Assembly: GCA_026706985.1 (NCBI GenBank)
Contig: JAPOXR010000016.1
Coordinates: forward strand, 18,288-82,287
Direction of reading: 5' to 3'
From: Paracoccaceae bacterium
GTDB taxonomy: Bacteria; Pseudomonadota; Alphaproteobacteria; Rhodobacterales; Rhodobacteraceae
DNA: 64,000 nt
The notes beneath the pieces were generated by a model. The model ran no database searches. It was not told the origin of the DNA and saw only the letters and a program-made list of their open reading frames with translations. A program made the translations under genes and the position numbers. The number at the start of each line of letters is the position of its first letter. The stretch's first letter is position 1. Of this stretch, positions 8,998 to 17,523 are shown in pieces.

Positions 8998-9723
8998 TCA
9001 CACTGCGCCGGTCGAGAACTCCATTTCGAAAGCCAGGAGGTCACCGGGATAGGACAGCGTGGCCGAATAGATCAATTGTCCGTCCGCATCGAGGAATTCA
9101 CGCTGGACCCGGAAAACCGCGGAATTGACCTTAATTCCCAAAGCCTGTGCCATTGCGAAATCGGCGTATGAAATCGTCATCTTCTGCCGGGCTCTTGCGA
9201 CCGTGACTCCCAGGTCCCGGAAAACCGAAACCACGATCTCGCGTGCGAAACGTGCGGGTGCCCGCTCAAAAATCCGGTCGTCAAGCTTGATATCGACCTG
9301 ACAGAAAGGCTTACCCGACCGTGCATGAATGCGGCTCATGACACGAAAAACGCGCCCATCCACAGCCTTTTCAATTACCGCATCCCTTTGACGCACCGAT
9401 ACCTCCAGCTGCTCCACCATGGCATAGAGCTGTGAAATGTCCGCCTTCATGTGCAGCGTATGCCGCTTTGGGCGTTTGACTTCTTTGACGAAGGTTCCCT
9501 TGCCCGAGTATTTCTCGATCAACCCCTCTTCTGCCAGCGTATTCATCGCCTGAACGACGGTCATGCGTGCCACACCAAGCTGTTCTGTCAACTCGCGCAG
9601 TGCCGGTAATCTTGTCCCTGGTGGAAGATCACCCGACAGGATCTCGTGCCGTAAAACCTCGGCAACCTCAGCGTGGAGGGGAACTGCCGTGCGTTTCATC
9701 GCCTGAAGATTCATGCTAGCCAT
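8998..9723 (-). CDS. GntR-family transcriptional regulator, HutC/UTRA subfamily
   Basis: Ligand-responsive DNA-binding regulator, 241 residues from the ATG at 9723. The 45 residues before it in the ORF track look like non-coding sequence and would run into the divergent gene's promoter. The winged helix-turn-helix spans about residues 12-80 (LRHEILSGDLPPGTRLPALRELTEQLGVARMT, then YSGKGTFV). The rest is a UTRA effector domain with the typical arginine-rich strand (VSVRQRDAVIEK) and the ending SATLSYPGDLLAFE. It stands between the two halves of the catabolic region and is divergent from the second transketolase pair. It is therefore the obvious candidate to control both, with a pathway sugar acid or phosphate as effector. 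Confidence 0.92.
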   Translation of the reverse strand: MASMNLQAMKRTAVPLHAEVAEVLRHEILSGDLPPGTRLPALRELTEQLGVARMTVVQAMNTLAEEGLIEKYSGKGTFVKEVKRPKRHTLHMKADISQLYAMVEQLEVSVRQRDAVIEKAVDGRVFRVMSRIHARSGKPFCQVDIKLDDRIFERAPARFAREIVVSVFRDLGVTVARARQKMTISYADFAMAQALGIKVNSAVFRVQREFLDADGQLIYSATLSYPGDLLAFEMEFSTGAV

Positions 9724-9746
9724 CGTCGTCAACCATAGGCACAAAG

Positions 9747-9754
9747 GTCCATAC
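9747..9754. promoter_or_regulatory. Putative second GntR operator in the gntR-transketolase intergenic region
   Basis: GTCCATAC differs at one position from the HutC consensus GTMTAKAC and is centred in the AAGGT-CCAT-ACCTT inverted repeat. It lies in the 56-base gap between the divergent regulator and transketolase genes, a standard position for autoregulation and pathway control. Confidence 0.4.
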
Positions 9755-9779
9755 CTTCGAAACATAGCATGAGAACCGG

Positions 9780-10607
9780 ATGAGAGCGAAACACAATCTT
9801 GCCGAACTGGAGGCGGTCGCGACACGGCTTCGATTGCATGTCGTGAACATGGTCGCACCGTCTGGCCAGGGTTACGTGCAGCAAGGGTTGGGTGCGGCGG
9901 ACATTTTCACCTCCCTCTACTTTTTCGAAGTCAGGATGAACCCGGCAGATCCGGCTTGGCCGGAAAGGGACCGGGTGTTTCTGACCACGGCGCATAACAC
10001 CGCGATCTTCTATGCGGCACTGGCCGAACGCGGCTTCTTCCCGGTCGCCGATCTCAAGACCTATGTCACCGACGGCTCACGCCTGGAGATCAACTCTTCA
10101 GAGCGCATGGGAAAGTTTGTTGAGGCAACCTGCGGGTCACTTGGACAGGGCCTGTCAGTGGCCATCGGCTGCGCCATGGCTGCCAAGCGCCGGAACCGTG
10201 CAAGCCGCTTTTTCGTCATCATGGGCGATGGCGAGATGCAGGAAGGCCAGATCTGGGAAGCCGCGATGCTCGCCGGAGCCGAGGGCCTCGATAACCTGTG
10301 TCTGATCGTCGATTACAATTTTGTGCAGTCGGAGGGGCCGATGAATCTCGTGATGTCGCTGGAACCACTGATGGACAAGATGGAGAGCTTCGGGTTTGCC
10401 TGCCAGGAGGTCGACGGCAATGACATCGGTGCCTTGCTCGCAGCCTATGACACCGCACGCGCAACCGCGGGCAAGCCGAGCTTTATCAAAGCCAATACGC
10501 TGATGGGAAAGGGCGTGGGCTGCCTTGAGGGATTGATGTTCCACCAACTGCGCTTCCCACCGGCGGTCGCCGATGCTGCGCGCACTGAATTGGAAGCGCA
10601 GCTGTGA
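9780..10607 (+). CDS. Transketolase-like N-terminal subunit (second split pair)
   Basis: Pyrophosphate-binding half of a second split thiamine-diphosphate enzyme, 275 residues. It keeps the full GDGEMQEGQ motif with the downstream Asn in DYN, the GSLGQG loop, and TLMGKGVGCLEG near the C-terminus, all intact. The His of the usual NGHG motif is present but in an altered setting (TTAHNT). Its motifs differ clearly from the first pair, so the two are not a recent duplication. The next gene starts at a GTG that overlaps this stop. It is divergent from the GntR gene with an operator-like site between them. Confidence 0.9.
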   Translation: MRAKHNLAELEAVATRLRLHVVNMVAPSGQGYVQQGLGAADIFTSLYFFEVRMNPADPAWPERDRVFLTTAHNTAIFYAALAERGFFPVADLKTYVTDGSRLEINSSERMGKFVEATCGSLGQGLSVAIGCAMAAKRRNRASRFFVIMGDGEMQEGQIWEAAMLAGAEGLDNLCLIVDYNFVQSEGPMNLVMSLEPLMDKMESFGFACQEVDGNDIGALLAAYDTARATAGKPSFIKANTLMGKGVGCLEGLMFHQLRFPPAVADAARTELEAQL

Positions 10608-11590
10608 ACGAAGCCCTTACCCGACTGGAAGCCGCGGACTTCATCAACCGCTCATTCAAACCGCTGCCACGGACTTACGGCGATGCCTTGGTCGAGGCGG
10701 CGCTGGCTGATCCGCGGATTGTCGCGCTCTGCGCCGATTTGGTGCCGCCTACCGAGACCGACCGCTTCCGCGACGAACTGCCCGAACGCTTTCACAATGT
10801 CGGCATCGCCGAGGCGAACATGATCGGGATGGCGGGCGGAATGGCCCGTTCCGGCGAAATTCCCTTTTGCCACTCCTTCTGCGCCTTCGTCACCAAGCGG
10901 GTGCTTGACCAGATCACCATGCAGGCAGCCTATCCCAACCTACCGGTGAAGATTGTCGGATTTCTGCCCGGCGTGGCGACCTTGCTCGGCGTGTCGCACC
11001 AGGCGATCGAGGATGTTGCGATCCTGCGCGCGGTGCCCAACATGGCGATATTCGAGCCATCGGGACCTGAATACCACGCGGCGATGGTCAAAATGGCATT
11101 GGATTGGGAAGGCCCTGTCTATCTGCGGATGAAGCGGCCGGAGAAAACGCCGGCGGCGTTCACCGCAAAAGAACTGCGGATCGGGAAGGGTGTGATCCGG
11201 TGCCAGGGGAGCGACCTGACCATCATCGCCGCCGGCCTCTGCGTCGCTGAAGCGTTGAAGGCAGGTATGGAATTGGCGGGCGACGGGATCTCGGCACGCA
11301 TCGTCGACATGGCCTCGCTCAAACCAATCGATTCCAACCTGATCCTCAGCTGTGCCGCAGCCACCGGTGCCATTGTCACGGCGGAAAACCACAATGTCAT
11401 CGGCGGGTTGGGGTCCGCCGTTGCCGAAATCCTGGCGGATGAAGGCGTTGGAATTCCCTTCAGGCGTGTCGGCGTGCGGGACCGCTTCTGCGAAGGCGGG
11501 ACAACGCCATATCTCATGCGCAAATTCGGTCTCGACGCACCGGCGATTGCGGATGCGGCCCGGGAAGTCATGCAGAAGAAGTCCGGATGA
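10604..11590 (+). CDS. Transketolase-like C-terminal subunit (second split pair)
   Basis: Pyrimidine-binding half of the second split transketolase, 328 residues. NVGIAEANMIGMAGG contains the catalytic Glu of the family, with Ala where Gln is usual, and FVTKRVLDQI corresponds to the TRRAYDQI helix. The C-terminal domain is complete (TAENHNVIGGLGSAVAEIL is the usual signature). The GTG start overlaps the preceding stop as GTGA. Together with the N-subunit it should form the heterotetramer typical of split transketolases. The substrate presumably differs from that of the first pair. Confidence 0.9.
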   Translation: MNEALTRLEAADFINRSFKPLPRTYGDALVEAALADPRIVALCADLVPPTETDRFRDELPERFHNVGIAEANMIGMAGGMARSGEIPFCHSFCAFVTKRVLDQITMQAAYPNLPVKIVGFLPGVATLLGVSHQAIEDVAILRAVPNMAIFEPSGPEYHAAMVKMALDWEGPVYLRMKRPEKTPAAFTAKELRIGKGVIRCQGSDLTIIAAGLCVAEALKAGMELAGDGISARIVDMASLKPIDSNLILSCAAATGAIVTAENHNVIGGLGSAVAEILADEGVGIPFRRVGVRDRFCEGGTTPYLMRKFGLDAPAIADAAREVMQKKSG

Positions 11591-11766
11591 ACCATGTGTG
11601 TACAAAGTCAATTTGAACCGGAAGCCGGTGCCTGCGGCGGTCCTCCGCCCATCGGCGGCGATCGGGCGGACTGGAACCATGCCGCCCGGCGATGCGGATT
11701 CACACTTCCGGCCGGAAGGTGCGGCTTTTCAATCCGCGGAACACCCGGCCGAATTATCTGACTGAC

Positions 11767-12900
11767 GTGCGTTTTCGAGACACCATACAGATCGCGGATG
11801 TCGAGGTGTTCCCGATCCGGGCGTCAGGCGGCGTATCTCCGAAGATGGCACTCGGCACAATGCCGACGCGGCCCGCCCTGCTTGTCCGGATCAATGACAG
11901 ATCGGGGTGTTTCGGCTGGGGTGAAGTATGGGCGAATTTTCCGCCGCGCGCCAATCTGCACAAGGCACATATCATCGATGATGTAATCGCCGCCCATCTC
12001 AAAGATTTCACCTACACGGACCCGCGTGAAGTGCTGGATGCCCTGCGGGCTGAGCTCTCCATATTCTTCCTGCATGTCGGCCAGGCGCAGGTGTTTGAGC
12101 ATATTCTCGCCGGTATCGACGCCGCTCTGTGGGATCTGACCTTGCGGCATACGGGGATTTCATTTGCGGCGTTCATGAAACTTTCCGAGCCTTCGGCGCT
12201 GTCCTATGCGACATCGATCAATGCCGAGGACCTCGAGACGCTGATCCCGCATCATGCGGATCTCGGGCAGACATATTTCAAACTCAAGGTCGGATTCGCA
12301 GAGCATGACAGCGTTGAAATCGTGCGGCGTGCCGCCATGTTATGCCCGCGGGGTTCGCGTATCATGGTGGACAGCAATCAGTCATGGACTCTTGCGGAAG
12401 CAAAATCCTCGCTGCAGGCAATTGAAGGTTTCGACCCCTTTTTCGCCGAGGAGGCGTTGCCCGCGGATGCACCGATTGCAGCTTGGGAGGAACTGGCCAA
12501 GGCCACACGTATCCCGCTGGCAGGTGGCGAGAATATCTACTCCATCGACCATTTCCTGACCATGACACGCGCCGGGATGCGCGTATTGCAGCCGGATGTC
12601 GCCAAGTGGGGCGGCGTCTCGGGAGCACTTGATCTCGCGGATGCGGTTCCGGAGGACGTGTTGATATGGCCGCATTTCATGGGTACCGCTATCGGTCAGC
12701 TGGCAGCCCTTTCGATCAGTGCCGCAATAGGCCAAGCCTCGGTCTGCGAAGTCGACGTAAATGAAAACGCGTTGCGAACCAGGCTTTGCGGCAGTGTCAT
12801 CACTATTCAAGATGGCAAAGTGGCGCTTCCCTCGGAGCCTGGCCTGGTCAGACCGCCCGACATCGAGATTCTCACAGAGTATTTGGAACGGGTATACTGA
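11767..12900 (+). CDS. Mandelate racemase / muconate-lactonizing enzyme family (enolase superfamily)
   Basis: Metal-dependent enzyme that abstracts a proton alpha to a carboxylate, typically a sugar-acid dehydratase or racemase. The core shows FKLKVGF (K-x-K on strand two), the metal ligands in MVDSNQSW, FAEEAL and GGEN, and the His-Asp dyad in LQPDVAKWGG and WPHFMG. That pattern puts it in the mandelate racemase subgroup. I chose the GTG at 11767 (about 377 residues) because upstream residues in the track do not fit the family; the ATG at 11692 remains possible. It is followed five bases later by the flavoprotein gene. In context it probably dehydrates an aldonate or uronate-derived acid produced in this pathway. 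Confidence 0.9.
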   Translation: MRFRDTIQIADVEVFPIRASGGVSPKMALGTMPTRPALLVRINDRSGCFGWGEVWANFPPRANLHKAHIIDDVIAAHLKDFTYTDPREVLDALRAELSIFFLHVGQAQVFEHILAGIDAALWDLTLRHTGISFAAFMKLSEPSALSYATSINAEDLETLIPHHADLGQTYFKLKVGFAEHDSVEIVRRAAMLCPRGSRIMVDSNQSWTLAEAKSSLQAIEGFDPFFAEEALPADAPIAAWEELAKATRIPLAGGENIYSIDHFLTMTRAGMRVLQPDVAKWGGVSGALDLADAVPEDVLIWPHFMGTAIGQLAALSISAAIGQASVCEVDVNENALRTRLCGSVITIQDGKVALPSEPGLVRPPDIEILTEYLERVY

Positions 12901-12905
12901 GGCCG

Positions 12906-14567
12906 ATGACAGCGAATTCCTGGCTGCGACGGTTTTCGGAAACGATTGTCAACGGGGATCGGCCGCAGATCGCGCGGCTCTTTATCAAGGACGCATTCTG
13001 GCGAGACTACCTGGCTTTCGGCTGGACATTGCGGACAGTTGAAGGGAGCGGCGCCATTGCCGATCTCGGCGTGGAATTCGGCCCCCGGTCGGGTTTTCGA
13101 AACGCGGTATTCGAGGGGAATCCGAGCGATCACGAAGGTTTCTTCAGCTTCGAAACATCCGACGGCAAGGGGCGCGGTTATGTACGCGTTTCGGGCGATA
13201 ATTGCGAAACGCTGTTCACGCAACTGGACGATTTAACAATCCCGGCCGGGGTCGCCGGAGCTGCAGCTGAACCTTTCGTGCTCGTCGTTGGCGGGGGACA
13301 GGGTGGTCTCGCCCTCGGCGCACAACTGTCCGATCTCGGCGTTCCATATCTGATTGTCGACAAACACCCCCGTGTGGGTGATCAGTGGCGCTTCCGTTAC
13401 GACAGCCTGATTCTGCACGACCCGGTCTGGTACAACCATATGCCCTTCAAACCGTTTCCCGAAAACTGGCCGGTATTCACGCCAAAAGACCGGATGGGAG
13501 ATTGGTTGGAAAACTATGCCGAAGAGCTGGATCTCGAAATCTGGACCGAAACCGCGCTGAAACAAGCCGCTTTTGACAAGGACAGCCGGGTTTGGACAGC
13601 ACAGCTGAAGCACGGTGGCGAGCCTAAAACAATTCGGCCAACGCATATCGTCATTGCATTGGGACTGTCCGGTTTCCCGAAAGTGCCGGTCTTTGAGGGG
13701 CAAAACATCTTTGCCGGCCCGCAGCTTCATTCAAGCGAATACAGGCACGGCCTGTGTTTTGCCGGCAAGGATGTTGTGGTGGTCGGGGCAAATAATTCCG
13801 CGCATGATATCGCGGCTGATCTCGTTGCGGCCGGAGCCAGGCCGACGCTGCTGCAGCGCTCATCTTCGCTTGTCGTGCTTCAGGGGGATTACTGTGACCG
13901 GATCCTCGGACCGCTCTATTCCGTGGAGGCGGTCGAAAAGGGCGTATCGACGGAAAGGGCCGACATCCTGCAGGCTTCCGTTCCGCTGCGTGTCCTGGAA
14001 AGGAAACACCGCGCCATATGGGATCAGATCCGCAAGGACCGACATAGCCATTACCAACGACTCGCCGACACTGGATTCACCCTCGACTTTGCGGAAGACG
14101 GCACCGGGTTGGGAACGAAATACCGGCGCACAGCATCCGGGTATTATATTGATGTCGGCGCGTCCGAGATGGTCATGGATGGACGTATCGGCGTGAAGTC
14201 GGGTTGCCGCATCAGCCATCTGAGTGAGCGCGCCGTGCATCTGAAAAACGGCGATGCGCTCGGTGCCGATGCGGTTATTTACGCCACCGGATACGGAAAC
14301 ATGATTGACTGGGTCACAAAGTTCATGGGTCCCGAGACAGCAAGTCATGTCGGGCCGTGTTGGGGCTATGGCTCAAACACCAAGGGAGATCCGGGTCCAT
14401 GGATCGGAGAGTTGCGGAATATGTGGGTTGAAACCGCTCAGCCCGGACTATGGTTCACCGGCGGCAATTTGTCACAGGCGCGTTATTTCTCCAGGTTGCT
14501 GGCCCTGCAGCTGGCAAGACATTTCCGCATGGCAACAGCGGTGACCGGACCTCGTCACTTCGGATAA
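12906..14567 (+). CDS. FMO / Baeyer-Villiger-type flavin monooxygenase with N-terminal NTF2-like domain
   Basis: FAD- and NAD(P)H-dependent oxygenase-like protein, 553 residues from the ATG just after the preceding stop. Residues 1 to about 110 resemble a SnoaL/NTF2-like domain. The FAD fold begins at VLVVGGGQGG (125-134). FAGPQLHSSEY (269-279) matches the FMO identifying motif F-x-G-x3-H-x3-Y. The second nucleotide fold carries VVGANNSA (292-299). DATGYG-type closing sequence appears as ATGYGNMIDW near the C-terminus. Proteins of this layout oxygenate ketones, amines or sulfur atoms; the target here is unknown. It is the last gene of the plus-strand catabolic run. Confidence 0.88.
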   Translation: MTANSWLRRFSETIVNGDRPQIARLFIKDAFWRDYLAFGWTLRTVEGSGAIADLGVEFGPRSGFRNAVFEGNPSDHEGFFSFETSDGKGRGYVRVSGDNCETLFTQLDDLTIPAGVAGAAAEPFVLVVGGGQGGLALGAQLSDLGVPYLIVDKHPRVGDQWRFRYDSLILHDPVWYNHMPFKPFPENWPVFTPKDRMGDWLENYAEELDLEIWTETALKQAAFDKDSRVWTAQLKHGGEPKTIRPTHIVIALGLSGFPKVPVFEGQNIFAGPQLHSSEYRHGLCFAGKDVVVVGANNSAHDIAADLVAAGARPTLLQRSSSLVVLQGDYCDRILGPLYSVEAVEKGVSTERADILQASVPLRVLERKHRAIWDQIRKDRHSHYQRLADTGFTLDFAEDGTGLGTKYRRTASGYYIDVGASEMVMDGRIGVKSGCRISHLSERAVHLKNGDALGADAVIYATGYGNMIDWVTKFMGPETASHVGPCWGYGSNTKGDPGPWIGELRNMWVETAQPGLWFTGGNLSQARYFSRLLALQLARHFRMATAVTGPRHFG

Positions 14568-14709
14568 ACGGATATTCCATCAGCCACTGGCCGGATCAAA
14601 TCAGGTGCATTCAGCAGGTCGTGGCCTCGGCCTCGGTGATGGCTGAAATGACTTTGTGCGGCAGCGCCAGACGCGTCGCAAATTCCTGTCATTTGGTGAC
14701 CGGCATGCG

Positions 14710-14739
14710 TTGACCATTGTGGCTGAATGCGTCTATAGG
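14710..14739 (+). promoter_or_regulatory. Putative sigma-70 promoter of rpmH
   Basis: TTGACC at 14710-14715 and TATAGG at 14734-14739 with an 18-base spacer, placing transcription start about 50 bases before the rpmH ATG. It lies in the 227-base gap after the monooxygenase gene, where I saw no other coding signal. The same -10 sequence occurs in the predicted rpsL promoter. Confidence 0.55.
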
Positions 14740-14794
14740 TCTGCGTTCACACCCAACTGGCTGGGCACACCGGCATTACGCGTGGAGCAGATTC

Positions 14795-14929
14795 ATGAAA
14801 CGAACGTTTCAACCAAGCAATCGGGTACGCAAGCGGCGTCACGGATTTCGCTCGAGGATGGCAACCAAAGCGGGCAGAAAAATTCTGAACCGCCGCCGGA
14901 TCAAGGGCAGGAAGATTCTCAGCGCGTGA
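14795..14929 (+). CDS. rpmH: 50S ribosomal protein L34
   Basis: Forty-four residues beginning [20 protein letters not shown], the near-invariant L34 sequence, and ending GRKILSA. The ORF track merges it into a longer frame from 14717; the ATG at 14795 is the family start. It is followed by rnpA, the conserved pairing across bacteria. Here the two are not next to a visible dnaA or replication origin. Confidence 0.97.
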   Translation: MKRTFQPSNRVRKRRHGFRSRMATKAGRKILNRRRIKGRKILSA

Positions 14930-14994
14930 TGGAATCGGCACAGGAGTGGCAAACCGGGCCGCACTGGATTTACTGAACAAAAGAAGCCGGTCAT

Positions 14995-15345
14995 ATGATT
15001 GAACCTCTCAGGCGCAGACAGGATTTTCTGCGTGCGGCGAATGCGATGAATTGCCGCACACCGGGCTTCTTTTTGCAGGCCCGGAAGCGTTCCGGTACCG
15101 ACGACAGCATGCGGGTCGGCTTCACCTGCTCGCGCCGCATCGGCAATGCGGTGGCACGCAACCATGCGAAACGCCGCCTTCGGGAGGCGGCCCGTATCAT
15201 GCTGCCGAAACATGGTCGTGGCGGCTGGGATTACGTGCTCATCGGCCTGCGTGATGTCACCGAAACCAGGCGTTTCAGCAGGCTCCTCGACGACCTGGAA
15301 ACGGCGTTACACACTGCCCATAAGGCCCGGTGCAGAGGCAGATGA
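14995..15345 (+). CDS. rnpA: Ribonuclease P protein component
   Basis: Protein cofactor of RNase P, which with the catalytic RNA removes 5' leaders from pre-tRNAs. It has 116 residues. The RNR signature appears as [12 protein letters not shown] (about residues 54-65), preceded by the [12 protein letters not shown] strand-helix segment. It starts 65 bases after rpmH and its stop overlaps the start of yidD as ATGA. The order rpmH-rnpA-yidD-yidC is strongly conserved. Confidence 0.97.
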   Translation: MIEPLRRRQDFLRAANAMNCRTPGFFLQARKRSGTDDSMRVGFTCSRRIGNAVARNHAKRRLREAARIMLPKHGRGGWDYVLIGLRDVTETRRFSRLLDDLETALHTAHKARCRGR

Positions 15346-15563
15346 CTCCGCTCGCCTTTCTGTTGTCACTACCGATCCGCTTGTACAGGTTGGTCGGCAG
15401 CCCGTTCGTGGGCATGCATTGCAGATTTCATCCGACCTGCTCCGAATACGCCATGCAGTCGCTGCGACGGCATGGCGGGATCAAGGGCGGATGGCTGACG
15501 GTGAAGCGGATTGCCCGTTGTCACCCCTGGGGCGGCTTTGGGTTGGATAATGTACCGGATTGA
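15342..15563 (+). CDS. yidD: Membrane protein insertion efficiency factor YidD
   Basis: Small inner-membrane-associated protein that assists YidC-dependent insertion. It has 73 residues from the ATG at 15342, which overlaps the rnpA stop; the GTG used by the track is four codons earlier. The conserved [11 protein letters not shown] (Cys27 and Cys33) and [11 protein letters not shown] (Cys60) motifs are present, after an amphipathic N-terminus typical of the family. Confidence 0.95.
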   Translation: MTPLAFLLSLPIRLYRLVGSPFVGMHCRFHPTCSEYAMQSLRRHGGIKGGWLTVKRIARCHPWGGFGLDNVPD

Positions 15564-15601
15564 TCGTTGGGTGAATCCATAGAGGCGGAAATCGGGCAAT
15601 C

Positions 15602-17497
15602 ATGGACAATCAGAACAAGAACCTCATTCTTGCCACCGTGCTCAGCTTCCTCGTGGTTTTGGGTTGGTTCATGCTGTTCCCACCGGAGGAGCAGCCGGTG
15701 GAAACCCCCACTCCGGAAGCGGCAGAGGACGGGATGGTACCGCTTGCGCAGGCCCCCGGTATCGCTGCACCACCACCCTCGGGCGATGATGCTGTCATCC
15801 GTGCCGAACCCGCCCGCAGCGAAGAGTTGGCGCGAATTCCGATAGAGACACCAAATCTCATCGGATCGATTTCGCTGCTGGGGGGGCGCATCGATGATCT
15901 GTCGCTGCGCCAATACCGGGAAACCCTGAGCCAGGAATCGGGGATCGTCAGACTGCTGGCACCGGCAGGCTCGGTGCGGCCTTATTATGCGCTTTTCGGC
16001 TGGGCACCGGCGGGTGCGCTCGAATTCCGCGATGTCCCGGGTGCCGCCACCCCGTGGCGGATTGAAAGCGGCTCGGTGCTGACGCCGGACAGCCCGGTAA
16101 CGCTGGTCTGGAGCAATGAAAACGGTCTCGTCTTCCGGCGCACGATTTCGATTGATGACGGGTATCTGTTTTCGATCAGCCAGAGCGTGACCAATTCCGG
16201 CTCCTCAACGGTCCGTCTGGCTCCCTATGGTGTCATCGCCAGGCACAGCGAACCGGACACGCTCGGCTTCTTCATCCTGCATGAAGGCGTTGTCGGCATG
16301 GCCGATGGCCAACTCGAGGAGATCGACTATTCGGATGTGCCGGATCTGCCTTTCGATTCCCGCGAACAGGCGAATCTCAGCCAGCAGCGGATCGAATCCA
16401 ATGGCTGGATCGGCTTCACCGACAAATACTGGATGATGACGCTGATCCCGAGCCCCGGTCAGAAATTCACCGCCGTCACCAAATATTCCGAGCCCGCCGA
16501 CATTTACCAGGCCGAAACCCGGCTGCCGACGGTGGAGTTGCAGCCGCGGGCGCAGATCGGCATCGATACAATGCTGTTCGCCGGCGCCAAGGAGTGGGAT
16601 CGGATCAGATCCTATGAGGCGGATTTCGGCATCGAGCGGTTCGTGGATTCCATCGATTGGGGCTGGTTCTTCTTTCTGACCAAGCCGATCTTCATGCTGC
16701 TGCATTGGATCAACGGCAAAGTCGGCAATATGGGCTGGTCCATCATCTGCCTGACTTTCGTCATTAAGGCGGTGCTCTTCCCGCTCGCCTATAAATCCTA
16801 CGTCTCCATGGCGAAGATGAAAGAGCTGCAGCCGGAAATGGAGAAAATCAAGGAGAAGGTCGGCGACGACAAGAAGGAACTCCAGCGGCGCATGATGGAG
16901 CTCTACAAGACCCGGAAAATCAACCCGGCCGCCGGCTGCCTTCCCATATTGCCGCAGATCCCGATTTTCTTCTCCCTGTACAAGGTGATTTTTGTGACCA
17001 TTGAAATGCGCCATGCGCCATTCATCTGGTGGATACATGATCTCTCGGCCCCCGATCCGACTTCGATTCTGAACCTGTTCGGTGCCCTGCCCTGGGGCGC
17101 GCCGGATCCGGGATCACTGGTCTCGATTATCTCGCTGGGCGTGTTGCCGATACTACTCGGCATCAGCATGTGGCTGCAGCAGAAACTCAACCCGGCGCCG
17201 ACAGACCCGACCCAGGCCGCCGTGTTCGCATGGCTGCCCTGGATCTTCATGTTCATGCTCGGCCAGTTCGCGAGCGGTCTCATCATTTACTGGATCGCCA
17301 ACAACAGCATCACTTTCATGCAACAATATGCGATCATGCGCAGCCAAGGGGTGCGCCCGGACATCATCGGCAACATCACCGAGAGTTTCCGCAAGGTGGC
17401 CCCGGGCAAAAAGCAACCGCCGCCGGCACCGGAGAAGAAAGCCGCGGATGAGCCGCCGAAGGGGCGGAAGCCGCGGCAGCGCAAACGCAAGAAATAA
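15602..17497 (+). CDS. yidC: Membrane protein insertase YidC
   Basis: Inner-membrane insertase (Oxa1 family), 631 residues. An N-terminal anchor (NLILATVLSFLVVLGWFMLF) is followed by the large periplasmic beta-domain of the Gram-negative form. The five-helix Oxa1 core begins near residue 370 (FFLTKPIFMLLHWINGKVGNMGWSI). The charged cytoplasmic hairpin KMKELQPEMEKIKEK and the segment GCLPILPQIPIFFSLYKV are standard. The C-terminus is Lys/Arg-rich, as expected for ribosome contact. It lies between yidD and engB on one strand. Confidence 0.97.
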   Translation: MDNQNKNLILATVLSFLVVLGWFMLFPPEEQPVETPTPEAAEDGMVPLAQAPGIAAPPPSGDDAVIRAEPARSEELARIPIETPNLIGSISLLGGRIDDLSLRQYRETLSQESGIVRLLAPAGSVRPYYALFGWAPAGALEFRDVPGAATPWRIESGSVLTPDSPVTLVWSNENGLVFRRTISIDDGYLFSISQSVTNSGSSTVRLAPYGVIARHSEPDTLGFFILHEGVVGMADGQLEEIDYSDVPDLPFDSREQANLSQQRIESNGWIGFTDKYWMMTLIPSPGQKFTAVTKYSEPADIYQAETRLPTVELQPRAQIGIDTMLFAGAKEWDRIRSYEADFGIERFVDSIDWGWFFFLTKPIFMLLHWINGKVGNMGWSIICLTFVIKAVLFPLAYKSYVSMAKMKELQPEMEKIKEKVGDDKKELQRRMMELYKTRKINPAAGCLPILPQIPIFFSLYKVIFVTIEMRHAPFIWWIHDLSAPDPTSILNLFGALPWGAPDPGSLVSIISLGVLPILLGISMWLQQKLNPAPTDPTQAAVFAWLPWIFMFMLGQFASGLIIYWIANNSITFMQQYAIMRSQGVRPDIIGNITESFRKVAPGKKQPPPAPEKKAADEPPKGRKPRQRKRKK

Positions 17498-17523
17498 GCA
17501 CCGGTGAGGGGCCGCTGCCCGCC

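Noticed and set aside
12906-14567. Assignment of the flavoprotein as a sulfoquinovose or alkanesulfonate monooxygenase
   Set aside because: Those desulfonating enzymes are of the luciferase-like flavin type; this protein has the two-nucleotide-fold FMO/BVMO architecture.
16205-17038. Minus-strand frame of 277 residues over yidC
   Set aside because: Antisense shadow of yidC with His/Asp-rich low-plausibility sequence.
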